Source: Bdellovibrio bacteriovorus (GTDB lineage: Bacteria > Bdellovibrionota > Bdellovibrionia > Bdellovibrionales > Bdellovibrionaceae). From it: 64,000 nt of DNA. The stretch lies in the NCBI RefSeq assembly GCF_001592735.1, contig NZ_LUKE01000001.1, forward strand, positions 496,001-560,000. The letters are read 5' to 3'. Made by a program: the position numbers and the translations under genes. This document shows positions 18,156 to 27,156 of the stretch, piece by piece. Each line of letters starts with the position of its first letter. Within the stretch, counting starts at the first letter, position 1. The notes below the pieces were generated by a model, which did no database searches, had not been told where the DNA came from, and worked only from the letters and a program-made list of their open reading frames with translations.

Positions 18156-18190
18156 AACCCGAGGGATCTCCCCTCGGGTTTTTCTTTTTT
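18156..18190 (+). terminator. Flagellin terminator
   Basis: AACCCGAGGG (18156-18165) pairs perfectly with CCCTCGGGTT (18171-18180) around a five-base loop and runs into TTTTTCTTTTTT. This is a strong intrinsic terminator about 80 bases after the flagellin stop. Confidence 0.92.
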
Positions 18191-18373
18191 CGACCAAGCT
18201 TCGGTCACCCCTTGAGTTCACTTACGCAAATTACGCCAAATCTTTTTACAGGACCCGGCCGCCCGTTTTTTAGTGCTTAAAAAGTGTCGAACTTTTTTAC
18301 CAATAATTTCAAATATTTAGCTAAAGTCCAGCAGCCCTGCAGCCGAAATATTAGGCAGAAGCTTGGAGGAACT

Positions 18374-19126
18374 ATGAAATTATCAACGATGAACTACCTA
18401 ATGACTGCGCTGGTCACCACCTCTCTTCTTTCAGCATGCGGTAAAGGTTTCGAATCGGTGTCCCCGTCCAGCCTTACCGGACAAAATGACAACGCATCTC
18501 AAGGAACGGGAACTCCTCCACCAAAGGGTCCGAGTGAATTTGATAAACTCGACATGAGTTCTTATGTATCAGGAGGCAATTACGACAACGAACAAGTTTT
18601 GGCATTAGACAAAGCTAACAACGCGTTATTGTTATTTCTTCCGATTCCGGGGGCCTTCACTTCTTTCAATTTAGATGTTCCAGAGATGAAAGGGGTCAAA
18701 ATTACTACGGTTTTGGACTCTCAACAAAAGGCACGCGTGGCGGTGAGCATTCCATTAAGACTTGTCGTTAAAGACAAAGTCACGACTTTACCGACAGCAA
18801 GCACCCTTCCCGGAGGCCGTCCCCTGCCGATGATGCCGAGCGGAGAATACCCTTCACTAGGTCTGGCTATTAATGCCGGCGGAGATAACAAAGTTTATCT
18901 CTATGTTGGAGTTAATGCGGTGGGCGTCTTCGTTGAATCAGGGTTTTTCCCAGAATATCTAGGAATCACCGCTCCAATTAAAAACAAAGCGGGCACCCGT
19001 ACTTTGGGTTACTTTACGATCGTTCCAAAACAAGGGCAAAACAAGGGTGGACTTTTCCTTTCTTTCTTGATGCCTAAAGACTTAGCTACCATCATCGATA
19101 ATCACTTGAGTGGGATTATTAATTAG
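18374..19126 (+). CDS. Lipoprotein of unknown function
   Basis: A 250-residue protein. I start it at ATG 18374, where GGAGGA is four bases upstream and a lipoprotein signal begins: MKLSTMNYLMTALVTTSLLSAC with lipobox LSAC and cysteine at residue 22. A Ser/Gly/Pro linker follows (about 25-50), then a domain with many hydrophobic beta-like stretches (NKVYLYVGVNAVGVFVESG; RTLGYFTIVPKQG). It carries no known catalytic motif that I can see. It stands alone between flagellin and the histone-like gene with terminators on both sides. It is probably anchored to the inner or outer membrane facing the periplasm. Confidence 0.75.
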   Translation: MKLSTMNYLMTALVTTSLLSACGKGFESVSPSSLTGQNDNASQGTGTPPPKGPSEFDKLDMSSYVSGGNYDNEQVLALDKANNALLLFLPIPGAFTSFNLDVPEMKGVKITTVLDSQQKARVAVSIPLRLVVKDKVTTLPTASTLPGGRPLPMMPSGEYPSLGLAINAGGDNKVYLYVGVNAVGVFVESGFFPEYLGITAPIKNKAGTRTLGYFTIVPKQGQNKGGLFLSFLMPKDLATIIDNHLSGIIN

Positions 19127-19166
19127 TAACCAAGACCTAACGCTTTCAGACGCATTTTGATTTGCC

Positions 19167-19209
19167 TGCCCCCTTAATTATCGCTAGTCTAAGGGGGCAT
19201 TTCATTTTG
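19167..19209 (+). terminator. Terminator after the lipoprotein gene
   Basis: TGCCCCCTTA (19167-19176) and TAAGGGGGCA (19190-19199) form a perfect ten-base stem followed by TTTCATTTT. The loop is 13 bases, and the T run is interrupted. Confidence 0.65.
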
Positions 19210-19235
19210 AACCAGGACTTTTCAGGGAGCGAACC

Positions 19236-19811
19236 ATGGCAAAGAAAAAAGCAAAAAAAGCTGCTAAACCAGCTAAAAAAGCAGCCACTAAAAAGGCTGC
19301 AAAACCAGTAAAAAAAGCTGCTAAAAAAGCCGCAAAAAAAGCGACTAAAAAGCCAGCTAAGAAGGCTGCTAAACCAGCTAAAAAAACGACTGCAAAAAAA
19401 GCTGCTAAGCCAGCTAAAAAAGCCGCGACAAAAAAAGCAGCTCCTAAAGCCGCTAAAAAACCCGCTGCAAAAAAATCTTCAGCAAAAGAAAAAGTAGTTA
19501 AAGCTGCTGTTGTTGGCGCGGGCGCTGCCGGCGCTGCTGCCGCGATCAAGCCATCTGCCGCTAAAGCAGAGCCAATGGACTTCGAAGAAGATGATGCTGA
19601 AATGGAAAGCATGATCGACATCGAAGAAGAAGATGAAGTTTCTGCTGACGACTGGAGTGATGACGAAGGTGAAGAAGAAGGCGAATCTTCTGCGACTGAA
19701 TCTGAAGATGAAGAAGGCGAAGAAGAAGAAACTTCTTCAAGCTCATCTGATGATGATGACGACGATGAAGATGAAGACGACGACTTCGGTGATGACGAAG
19801 GCTACTTCTAG
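19236..19811 (+). CDS. Histone H1-like Lys/Ala-rich protein with acidic C-terminal tail
   Basis: A 191-residue low-complexity protein. Residues 1-88 are repeats of AAKKAAKPAKK type, as in eukaryotic H1 tails, chlamydial Hc proteins and AlgP. Residues about 90-112 are a short hydrophobic Ala/Val/Gly stretch (VVKAAVVGAGAAGAAAAIK). Residues 118-191 are almost all Asp, Glu and Ser, ending DDDFGDDEGYF. The basic half should bind DNA or RNA without sequence preference; the acidic half may shield it. GGGAGCG precedes ATG 19236. It is flanked by terminators, hence monocistronic. The long antisense frame over the basic repeats is a composition artefact. Confidence 0.85.
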   Translation: MAKKKAKKAAKPAKKAATKKAAKPVKKAAKKAAKKATKKPAKKAAKPAKKTTAKKAAKPAKKAATKKAAPKAAKKPAAKKSSAKEKVVKAAVVGAGAAGAAAAIKPSAAKAEPMDFEEDDAEMESMIDIEEEDEVSADDWSDDEGEEEGESSATESEDEEGEEEETSSSSSDDDDDDEDEDDDFGDDEGYF

Positions 19812-19843
19812 TTAGCACATCGCCATATTCCACTTGGAATTAC

Positions 19844-19875
19844 AAAAAAGGCCATCTTGGCCTTTTTTGTTTTTT
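19844..19875 (+). terminator. Terminator after the histone-like gene
   Basis: AAAAAAGGCC (19844-19853) pairs with GGCCTTTTTT (19859-19868), with a five-base loop and more T after it. The A run on the left makes it usable from both strands. Confidence 0.88.
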
Positions 19876-19892
19876 AGGGCTATGATCCAAGG

Positions 19893-21062
19893 ATGTACAA
19901 AAAGCTCTACTCTCGATTTTTAGCCGCTCACCCACATGAACTTCATTTTGCCTGCCACAGCCATCACTATTGGCCCGATGTCAGCCGCGAAGCTCACCTG
20001 CAATACTGGGATGACTCTTGCCAGTTCGTCGATAAAAAATGGGACCATTTCTTTTCCGTTAAAATTCCCCGTGCGCAAAAACTCATCGCTGAAAACTTGC
20101 ATCTGCAACACCCAGAACAAATCGTATTTGCGCCGAACACTCATGAATTCGTTTTCCGTCTTTTAAGTTCTTTAAACTGGAACCAAAAGGTTCGCATCTT
20201 AACGACGGACTCAGAGTTTTACAGTTTTGATCGTCAGATCAACCGCCTGGCAGAATCCCCACAGTTTGAAGTCGTTAAAGTCCCGACCCAACCCTTTGCC
20301 ACCTTTGAAGATCGCTTTGAAAAAGAGCTTACGTCTTCAAGTTGGAACCTCGTGTTCTTAAGTCATGTCTTTTTTAACTCGGGGGTGGTGTGTGATGTTA
20401 TTCGCCTGTCAAAGGCCGCCTCAGCACAGACACCGTTTGTGATCGACGGATATCATGGGTTTATGGCCGTGCCGACAGATCTGTCCTTGATCCAAGACAA
20501 AGCCTTTTATCTGGCGGGATCTTACAAATACGCTCAAGGGGGCGAAGGCGGCTGCTTTCTTTACGTGCCTCCGTCAACTCGTCACCGGCCCGCCTACACC
20601 GGATGGTTTGCTGAACTTTCGCATTTAAACAATGTGGGAAACAAGGTGGGTTATCCCGAAGACGCCCTTCAATACGCCGGCAGCACCATGGATTTTTCGG
20701 CCGTTTACCGACTGGTAGCGGTTTTAGAAAAATTTAAATCTGAAGGTTTGGGCGTTGAAAAAATCCACGAGCATGTCGCCAGCTTGCAGAAGGTTTTCAT
20801 TGATGGCCTCGCCAGCCATCCTTCGATCGTGGAAGAAAAAAAACTTTTAAAAGGAAAGGGCCTTGTTCACGGACACTTTTTAACTTTTGAACTGCCTTCT
20901 GCAGAAATGACGGTGAAGGTCGGCAAAGAATTAGACGGCATGGGATTACAGACCGACAGTCGTGGCCCTCGCCTGCGTTTCGGATTTAGTCTTTACCATG
21001 ATAAAGAAGACGTGCAAAAAGCCCTAGGGATTCTTGCACGTCTAAAAAGCTCACTTATTTAG
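19893..21062 (+). CDS. PLP-dependent enzyme, aminotransferase class V / kynureninase-like
   Basis: A 389-residue soluble enzyme of fold type I. Features are an N-terminal HFACHSHHYWP substrate-loop region, APNTHEFVFRLL near residue 80 (cofactor phosphate binding), SHVFFNSGVV, VIDGYHGFMAVP with the PLP-pyridine aspartate, and GSYKYAQGGEG where the lysine should form the Schiff base. The arrangement is closest to kynureninase and class V lyases or aminotransferases; the substrate cannot be told. ATG 19893 has AAGG very close upstream. No other kynurenine gene is nearby. It converges with marR, and the two stops overlap by eight bases. Confidence 0.8.
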   Translation: MYKKLYSRFLAAHPHELHFACHSHHYWPDVSREAHLQYWDDSCQFVDKKWDHFFSVKIPRAQKLIAENLHLQHPEQIVFAPNTHEFVFRLLSSLNWNQKVRILTTDSEFYSFDRQINRLAESPQFEVVKVPTQPFATFEDRFEKELTSSSWNLVFLSHVFFNSGVVCDVIRLSKAASAQTPFVIDGYHGFMAVPTDLSLIQDKAFYLAGSYKYAQGGEGGCFLYVPPSTRHRPAYTGWFAELSHLNNVGNKVGYPEDALQYAGSTMDFSAVYRLVAVLEKFKSEGLGVEKIHEHVASLQKVFIDGLASHPSIVEEKKLLKGKGLVHGHFLTFELPSAEMTVKVGKELDGMGLQTDSRGPRLRFGFSLYHDKEDVQKALGILARLKSSLI

Positions 21063-21567
21063 TAATAGCGCCCGTGTGCTTAACCATTTTTTCCAAGATG
21101 CTGCTGACCAAAGGGCGCTCATCCGCACTGAATTGCCCCCAGAAGCTTGAAACTTTCGGCACCCATTGCGGGATCAATTCACGAATCAAGGTCTGACCTT
21201 TATCCGTAAGCTTGATCACGAACGAGCGACCGTCTTTTTCATGCATTTCCCTTTTAACCAGCTCGGCCTTTTCCATACTGTTGATAAGGCCCGAGATGGT
21301 TGCTTGCGTTACCCCCACACGATGTGAAAGCTCTGAAGGAATAATTCCGGCAGGTGTATCGTTAAGAATGTAAAGCAGCGTAAAACGACCGCTTGAAAGA
21401 TTGTAAGGAGCTAAGAAACTATCAAACTGATTTTCTAGTTCCGTTGCCACTTTAAGGAATTGCAAGTTCGAATACAAAACCCATGGGTCGCTGTTTTCGT
21501 GCAGTCGAGAAATAGAGCTTTGCAACTCTTCATGGGACGGCAATTCCTGAATAAATAACTTTGCCAT
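21055..21567 (-). CDS. MarR-family transcription regulator
   Basis: A 170-residue winged-helix regulator. The DNA-binding part is at residues 70-135 (IIPSELSHRVGVTQATISGLINSMEKA, then the wing with EKDGRSFVIKLTDKG). Long helices at both ends would form the dimer. It is the last gene of the tolC-RND-marR operon, only 12 bases after the transporter stop, so it probably tunes that pump or responds to its substrates. This is unusual because the operon already faces a TetR gene. Ligand and operator are unknown. Confidence 0.9.
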   Translation of the reverse strand: MAKLFIQELPSHEELQSSISRLHENSDPWVLYSNLQFLKVATELENQFDSFLAPYNLSSGRFTLLYILNDTPAGIIPSELSHRVGVTQATISGLINSMEKAELVKREMHEKDGRSFVIKLTDKGQTLIRELIPQWVPKVSSFWGQFSADERPLVSSILEKMVKHTGAITK

Positions 21568-21579
21568 AAATACCTCCGT

Positions 21580-24500
21580 TTAACCTTTTGATAACTCTAA
21601 ATCAGTCGCTTCTTGAGCCGGAACTTCAGAGGCAACTTTAATTTCTTTATGTCGGTCTTCTTTTTTATGAGACGTAAATCTTGCGCCTAAATTATTAGCC
21701 CACAGACGGAAACGATCCACGTATGTGAACACCGCTGGAACCACAATTAACGTCAGAATGGTTGAAGAAATCATACCACCGATGATCGCAACCCCCATCG
21801 CCGTACGAGATTTCGAAGCTTCATTCAAACCAATCGCCACCGGTAAGGTACCAGCAATCAAGGCAAAGGAAGTCATCAAGATCGGACGAAGACGTGTTTT
21901 ACCGGCTTCGACCAGGGCTTCCCTGCGAGACTTACCCGTCGCCATCATTTGATTCGTGTAATCCACAAGCAAGATACCATTTTTACCCGCAACCCCGATC
22001 AACATAAAGAAACCGAAGATCGCAAAGATCGTCATTGTTTCGCTCATCAAGAACAAACCAAGGAATGCTCCGCACAGTGCTAGGGGCAAGGCCACCATGA
22101 TTGTGATGGGCGTAATAAACGATTCATACAGACTTGAAAGGATCAAGTAAATGAACAGAATCGCAAAACCGATTGCCAGAACCGTTGAAGTCATCAACTC
22201 TTGCATGTTTTCCGCATCACCCGCCAACGTCAGACGAACGCTGCTTGGTAAAGCGTCAGGCCCGGTTGATGCCGCTTTCAAAGTGTCGTTAACGACATCA
22301 CTTAAACCTGCACCTGGAGCAAGACCCGCCGTGATCTGGATATAACGACCACGGTCTTGACGTTCAATCGACGCCGGACCGGAAGTCAATTTTCCATCAG
22401 CCACGTCAGACAAGCGGACTAACTTGCGATTGACGTTAGGTACGAAAACCGCATTATAGCTTTCAGCTAAGTCACGTTGTTCAGGTAACAAACGAACGCG
22501 GACTTCATATTCACGCCCCCGTTCACGGAATTTTGCCGGTGTCATACCTTCAACTTGAGCACGCAGTTCCGCCCCCATTGTTTTTGTATTGATACCGTAA
22601 AGTTTTGCTGCACCGGATTTCAAGTGGACTTGCATTTCTGGTTTACCCGGACGGAAATTCGTATCCACGTCTTTAAGGCGAGGATCGGCTTTTAAGCGCG
22701 CTAACACTTTGGTCGCTGCCGCTTCAAGCTCTTTAGGGTCCGCAGAAATAATATTCAATACGAAGGGTTGAGAGCCCATCCCGCCCGAAGCGTCGTACTT
22801 TTTAACAACCGGATTGGCATCCGTAAAATCTTTTAACTGCCCACGGATTTTATCGCGGAATTGTTCCGTCGTCAGAGGTCCTTTTTCTTTGCCATGTTTC
22901 ATACGAACATAGAAAGAAGATTTATTAGATTCCCCGTACAGACTTCCCACGATCATCGCCGTGTAATCCACTTCGGGATTGCCGCGAATAATCGCATCAA
23001 CTTCATCGGCGCGTTTATTCATACCCTCTAAACTTGTTCCCGGAGTCATTTCTAAAGTCACCGTGAACTCTCCACTGTCGTCATCCGTGATGAACGCTCC
23101 TGGAACTTTGGTTACAGTATAAATACTGAGGAAGAACACCATCAAAGTAGCGCCAATAGTTAACAATGGATAATTCAAGGTCACGCGCAAAAGTTTTTCA
23201 TAGATCGTCTCCAACCAAGATTGGAAGCGGTCAAACCCGCGCACCATGCGACCCAAAGTTTTCCCATAAAGAGTGTTATGATTTTGATGTTGCGGAGACG
23301 TATGTCCACTGCCACCAAAGTACGCAGTCAACATCGGGATGATCGTCATCGCGACAAACCAGCTGATGGCCATCGAGAACACGACCGTCATACCAAACTG
23401 TTTTAAGAACTGACCAATGGTCCCTGACATCGTTCCCACCGGAACGAAAACCGCGATAACCACCAGAGTGATCGCTGCCACGGCCATCTGGATTTCCGTG
23501 GTTCCGCGTTCGGCCGCCGTTAATGAGTCTTCACCCAATTCCATACGGCGGTAAATATTTTCGATAACGACGATGGCGTCGTCGATCAAAAGACCGACAG
23601 CTAACGTCAACGCCAGCATCGAAACGATGTTAATCGAAAAACCCGCAAGCTTCATGATCATGAACGCACCGATCAATGAGATCGGCAAAGAAAGCGCGGT
23701 GATAAACGTCGAACGGACACTTCCTAAGAAGAAGAACACCGTGATGATCGTTAAGATAATACCGATGATAATGGTTTCGTTAACGTCATAGATATTGTTT
23801 TTAATTTTAATCGAACCATCAGAAACGACTTGCATAGAAGGCGCACCTTCCATCTTAGCAAGTTCCGGACGCAATTTTTCGATTTGTTTTACAACGTCAT
23901 CGGCAACCCGAACCGTGTTGGAACCGGATTGACGGTAAACTTGTAAGAAGAGAGATTTTTTTCCATTCATAAAGGCACGCGATTTTTCATCCGCCATGGT
24001 ATCAACCACGCGACCTAAATCCGCCACCCGTGTCGGAACTTCATTCCCGTAAAGATTTACAAGCGTGTCCGAAACTTCTTGAACCGATTGGAATTCACCC
24101 AGTCCACGGAAAACAAGTTCTTTACCACCTTGATCGACTTTACCGCTGGGAATGTTTTCACCCGAAGCGCCGACTTGCGCCGCAACTTGGCTGACCGAAA
24201 GCTCACGCGCACGGAGTTTATTGCGATCTAAAAGAACGTGGATTTCTCTTTCGCGGCCCCCGAAGATTTCGATGGCACCGACGTTATTGACCTGTTCTAA
24301 GCGCGGTTTAATAAACTGATCGGCCACGTCAAAAAGCTGGGCGTCCGTAAGATTGTCACCCGTTAATGACACCATCAAAATCGGTGTGTCCGCGGGGTCA
24401 AATTTACGGATGACGGGATCTTCCACTTCGTCGGGAAGTTTTGGTTTGGCGATATTTACTTTATCGCGCACTTGCTGTTCAGCGTATTTCACGTCCACCG

Positions 24501-24792
24501 AGCTATTAAACTCGACGATAACCTGAGAGACACCTTCCAAACTTTTTGAAGTCAAACGCTTGATACCAGAAATCGTACTGACTTCCTCTTCAATCGGACG
24601 ACTGACCAGTGTTTCAATTTCCGCTGGACCCGCACCTTGATAAACAGTTTGTACTGTGACCACGGGAATACTGACGTCCGGATAAAGATCCACGCTCATG
24701 GATTTAAACGAAGCCCAACCTACGACCACGATGGCAATCGTGACACAAGTAATAAGGATGGGGCGGCTGATGGATAGCTTTGGTAAACTCAT
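21580..24792 (-). CDS. RND efflux transporter, AcrB/HAE1 type
   Basis: A 1070-residue inner-membrane proton/drug antiporter with the double six-helix RND layout. It begins PKLSISRPILITCVTIAIVVVG. Two large periplasmic loops flank the membrane bundles; the fourth helix has the proton-relay pair in LLIDDAIVVIENI, and the partner region is LIGVAGKNGILLVDYTN. The length matches AcrB/MexB. It starts three bases after the TolC-like gene stop and is followed by marR. No periplasmic adaptor gene is in the operon, so the adaptor must be supplied from elsewhere. A drug or envelope substrate is possible but unproven. Confidence 0.94.
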   Translation of the reverse strand: MSLPKLSISRPILITCVTIAIVVVGWASFKSMSVDLYPDVSIPVVTVQTVYQGAGPAEIETLVSRPIEEEVSTISGIKRLTSKSLEGVSQVIVEFNSSVDVKYAEQQVRDKVNIAKPKLPDEVEDPVIRKFDPADTPILMVSLTGDNLTDAQLFDVADQFIKPRLEQVNNVGAIEIFGGREREIHVLLDRNKLRARELSVSQVAAQVGASGENIPSGKVDQGGKELVFRGLGEFQSVQEVSDTLVNLYGNEVPTRVADLGRVVDTMADEKSRAFMNGKKSLFLQVYRQSGSNTVRVADDVVKQIEKLRPELAKMEGAPSMQVVSDGSIKIKNNIYDVNETIIIGIILTIITVFFFLGSVRSTFITALSLPISLIGAFMIMKLAGFSINIVSMLALTLAVGLLIDDAIVVIENIYRRMELGEDSLTAAERGTTEIQMAVAAITLVVIAVFVPVGTMSGTIGQFLKQFGMTVVFSMAISWFVAMTIIPMLTAYFGGSGHTSPQHQNHNTLYGKTLGRMVRGFDRFQSWLETIYEKLLRVTLNYPLLTIGATLMVFFLSIYTVTKVPGAFITDDDSGEFTVTLEMTPGTSLEGMNKRADEVDAIIRGNPEVDYTAMIVGSLYGESNKSSFYVRMKHGKEKGPLTTEQFRDKIRGQLKDFTDANPVVKKYDASGGMGSQPFVLNIISADPKELEAAATKVLARLKADPRLKDVDTNFRPGKPEMQVHLKSGAAKLYGINTKTMGAELRAQVEGMTPAKFRERGREYEVRVRLLPEQRDLAESYNAVFVPNVNRKLVRLSDVADGKLTSGPASIERQDRGRYIQITAGLAPGAGLSDVVNDTLKAASTGPDALPSSVRLTLAGDAENMQELMTSTVLAIGFAILFIYLILSSLYESFITPITIMVALPLALCGAFLGLFLMSETMTIFAIFGFFMLIGVAGKNGILLVDYTNQMMATGKSRREALVEAGKTRLRPILMTSFALIAGTLPVAIGLNEASKSRTAMGVAIIGGMISSTILTLIVVPAVFTYVDRFRLWANNLGARFTSHKKEDRHKEIKVASEVPAQEATDLELSKG

Positions 24793-24794
24793 GA

Positions 24795-26243
24795 CTAGAT
24801 CCCTCCTTCAGGAGAGTTTTGATAAAGTTTGATGCGAGCTTGAAGACCTAAAATAAGAGCTGCGGATTTCACGCGATTCACTTCGGACTGAGAATAGTCT
24901 TGTTCAAAAAGAAGAACTTGATAAGTCGTGGTTCTTCCCTGACGAAGACGAGTTCTTTCATTATCCAGTTTCGCTTTTTGTGCATTAACTATATTCGTAG
25001 CTAAGCGGAAACCTTCTTTGGCTTCACCTAATTGTTGAACGAGGTTGTTCCAATCTTGTTCTTGAACGAATTGTTTGTATTGCAATGAGTACTCGGCCGC
25101 ACGTTCCGCTTTTAAAGCCCCGGCACGAGCGTCAGAAGCTGCCCCCACATTTAACGGAATGCTGACGCGCACACCAACAAACGCCGTGTCTTTTTCAGTT
25201 TTACCCGCATTTTTCATGGCTTCGTTTAATTCTTCATCGCGACCGTTTAATGCCCAACTGCCGTAAAGATCGACTTGCGGCTTATTTTTTTCGGCACTTA
25301 AAGCCGAAGACGCTTTGGCCGTGCGGGCTTGCGCCGCGGCAGCTTGCACATCATAACGATTTCCCGGTTTTTGCGCCGGGATCGCGACCGATTGCAATCC
25401 GTCATAGTTCATGACGTCTAAGCGCTCGACCGCCTCTTCAGATCCGCGATTCATAAAAGTATTGAAATTGCGGCGGGCCGCTTTTTCTGTGTTAACGGCT
25501 TGTTGCAATTGGAAGGTCGTTTGTTCCACCAAGGCCTTCGCTTGTAAAACATCGGCGTTTTCACCTAAGTTCATGCGGGCTTTACGGCTGACATAATCAA
25601 GGATGCTTTGTGCGGCTTGAGACGCTCTTTTCTGAACCTCCACGACTTCTTGAGCCGACGATAAATTCCAGTAGGCCGCTTCGGCTTCAACCAAATAGGA
25701 TTGGCTTTGTCCTAATGAACCTAATTTTTGGGCCTCGTTTTGTTGGCGCACCAATTCTTCATTCGCGCGAGCGGTGCGGCCGAAGCCATCCTTCCATAAT
25801 GGCATTGTTAATTCTAATTGAGGTGTCGCATCCCAAAAGCTTACAGAGCTTGGATATCCCGGAGCACTCAGTCCCTCCACCTCGGTATTGTCGATGGCGT
25901 ACATTAATTTTGTCTGAAGACCGAAGCTAAACTCTTGGGAAACTCCTAAAGAGTAGTTTTGCATTTTGAGACGATCATAAGTCACTGCGGCCCCAAAAGA
26001 TTCTTTGCCGTCATGTCCTACGCGGGCATTAGCAAGAAGCTTCGGGGTGAAATACAGATCTGCTTCACGAACGCTGAGAGCCGACGCTTCGGCCTGCTGA
26101 TCAGAAGCTTTTAATCCTAAACTCTGTTGTTTGACTTGATTTAAGTAGTCGTTAAGACTCATTGCCGAGGAGGGATTTGCTGAAAGGATCGCAGCTGTAA
26201 TTAGTAACAAACTGCCTACTTTCATCAATTCAGGTTTTTTCAT
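24795..26243 (-). CDS. TolC-family outer membrane efflux protein
   Basis: About 482 residues from ATG 26243, chosen because the signal peptide MKKPELMKVGSLLLITAAILSANPSSA starts there and CGGAG lies upstream; an upstream TTG frame would put a useless extension before it. The mature chain is a tandem repeat of long coiled helices and barrel strands (ALSVREADLYFTPKLLANARVG; ALKAERAAEYSLQYKQFVQEQ), as in TolC/OprM. It forms the outer membrane exit duct for the adjacent RND pump. It is the first gene of the operon; the palindrome at 26259-26276 lies just before its ribosome binding site. Confidence 0.9.
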   Translation of the reverse strand: MKKPELMKVGSLLLITAAILSANPSSAMSLNDYLNQVKQQSLGLKASDQQAEASALSVREADLYFTPKLLANARVGHDGKESFGAAVTYDRLKMQNYSLGVSQEFSFGLQTKLMYAIDNTEVEGLSAPGYPSSVSFWDATPQLELTMPLWKDGFGRTARANEELVRQQNEAQKLGSLGQSQSYLVEAEAAYWNLSSAQEVVEVQKRASQAAQSILDYVSRKARMNLGENADVLQAKALVEQTTFQLQQAVNTEKAARRNFNTFMNRGSEEAVERLDVMNYDGLQSVAIPAQKPGNRYDVQAAAAQARTAKASSALSAEKNKPQVDLYGSWALNGRDEELNEAMKNAGKTEKDTAFVGVRVSIPLNVGAASDARAGALKAERAAEYSLQYKQFVQEQDWNNLVQQLGEAKEGFRLATNIVNAQKAKLDNERTRLRQGRTTTYQVLLFEQDYSQSEVNRVKSAALILGLQARIKLYQNSPEGGI

Positions 26244-26258
26244 AAGTACGATCTCCGT

Positions 26259-26276
26259 TATGTAATCGTTTACATA
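26259..26276. promoter_or_regulatory. Palindromic operator between tolC operon and tetR gene
   Basis: TATGTAA (26259-26265) and TTACATA (26270-26276) are perfect inverted arms around a four-base spacer, 16 bases upstream of the TolC-like ATG. Size and place fit a TetR-family operator that represses the efflux operon. Confidence 0.6.
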
Positions 26277-26401
26277 CATAAAGTAGCCCAAAGCTTATAA
26301 GTATGCAATCAATTACTTAGTTGAGATTTTAAAACGCTTATGATACATTATTTAAAGATAAGGCATTTCAGCAACTTAGGTGCTTTCTCAGGAGGTTTTC
26401 A

Positions 26402-27100
26402 ATGTCAGAAACATCTCAAACTAAGAAAATAGGTGCTCAAGTTGAGGACCAACAAGGGGACCAATGTCTAGGACTCGGCGGTATCGTCGATGCCCTTACT
26501 GGCAAATGCAAAAAGCGGGATCGCACGGCTTCTGAAGAGCGTTTGGTACTAGCAGGCTTAGAAATCTTCTCTAAATATGGCTTTGATGGCGCAACTACTA
26601 AGATGATCGCTAAAAAAGCAGACGTTAATGAATCTTTGATTGGCCGCTACTTTGACGGCAAAGAAGGTTTGTTGATGCATATCACGCAAAAGTTTATCGC
26701 TGAATTGATTAATCGCGATCTTGCCTATGAGCCTAAAGACAATTTAGCTGATGAACTTGAAGCCTATGTTCGCGACCGCATTCGCAATGGTTGTCAGCAC
26801 GAGGACTTTGCGAAAATCATTATTGGCCATTCCCTCACCGATCGAAAATTTAAAAAGAAGGCGATGGAAACAATACCTATGCAGCTTGATCCCCGCCTTA
26901 TTCAACGTGTGCAAATGCTTGCAGATAAAGGCAAGCTCAAGCCCGGAACGAACGTCGAAGAGCTTTGTCATGACCTAGATACATATATGGATGGCGTTTT
27001 CTTTTTTGAAAGAGTCTTACATGAAACTCCACTAGAAAAGTTGATGGAGCAGACCGTGCGATTTGTCAGGACTTATTCGAAGCTTTTCACCGTGGCTTAA
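26402..27100 (+). CDS. TetR-family transcription regulator
   Basis: A 232-residue regulator. The helix-turn-helix is at about residues 45-90 (RLVLAGLEIFSKYGFDGAT; IAKKADVNESLIGRYFDGKEGL), followed by an all-helical ligand domain (EALYVRDRIRNG region onwards). A 40-residue N-terminal extension rich in Gln/Asp with CLGLGG and CKKRD is longer than usual. Strong AGGAGG stands seven bases before ATG 26402. It is divergent from the tolC-RND-marR operon with a palindrome in between, so it is the likely repressor. The inducer is unknown. Confidence 0.9.
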   Translation: MSETSQTKKIGAQVEDQQGDQCLGLGGIVDALTGKCKKRDRTASEERLVLAGLEIFSKYGFDGATTKMIAKKADVNESLIGRYFDGKEGLLMHITQKFIAELINRDLAYEPKDNLADELEAYVRDRIRNGCQHEDFAKIIIGHSLTDRKFKKKAMETIPMQLDPRLIQRVQMLADKGKLKPGTNVEELCHDLDTYMDGVFFFERVLHETPLEKLMEQTVRFVRTYSKLFTVA

Positions 27101-27123
27101 TTTTTTCCTAAAAATTTGAAAGC

Positions 27124-27156
27124 AAAAAAGCCCTCTATTAAGAGGGCTTTTTTTTT
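27124..27156. terminator. Bidirectional terminator
   Basis: A 13-base stem with AAAAAAGCCCTCT at 27124-27136 and its complement at 27141-27153, loop ATTA. A and T runs on either side serve both the tetR gene and the convergent exported coiled-coil gene. Confidence 0.93.

Noticed and set aside
19202-19621. Minus-strand Ala/Phe-rich frame of 139 codons
   Set aside because: It is the antisense of the Lys/Ala repeats of the histone-like gene and has no ribosome binding site.
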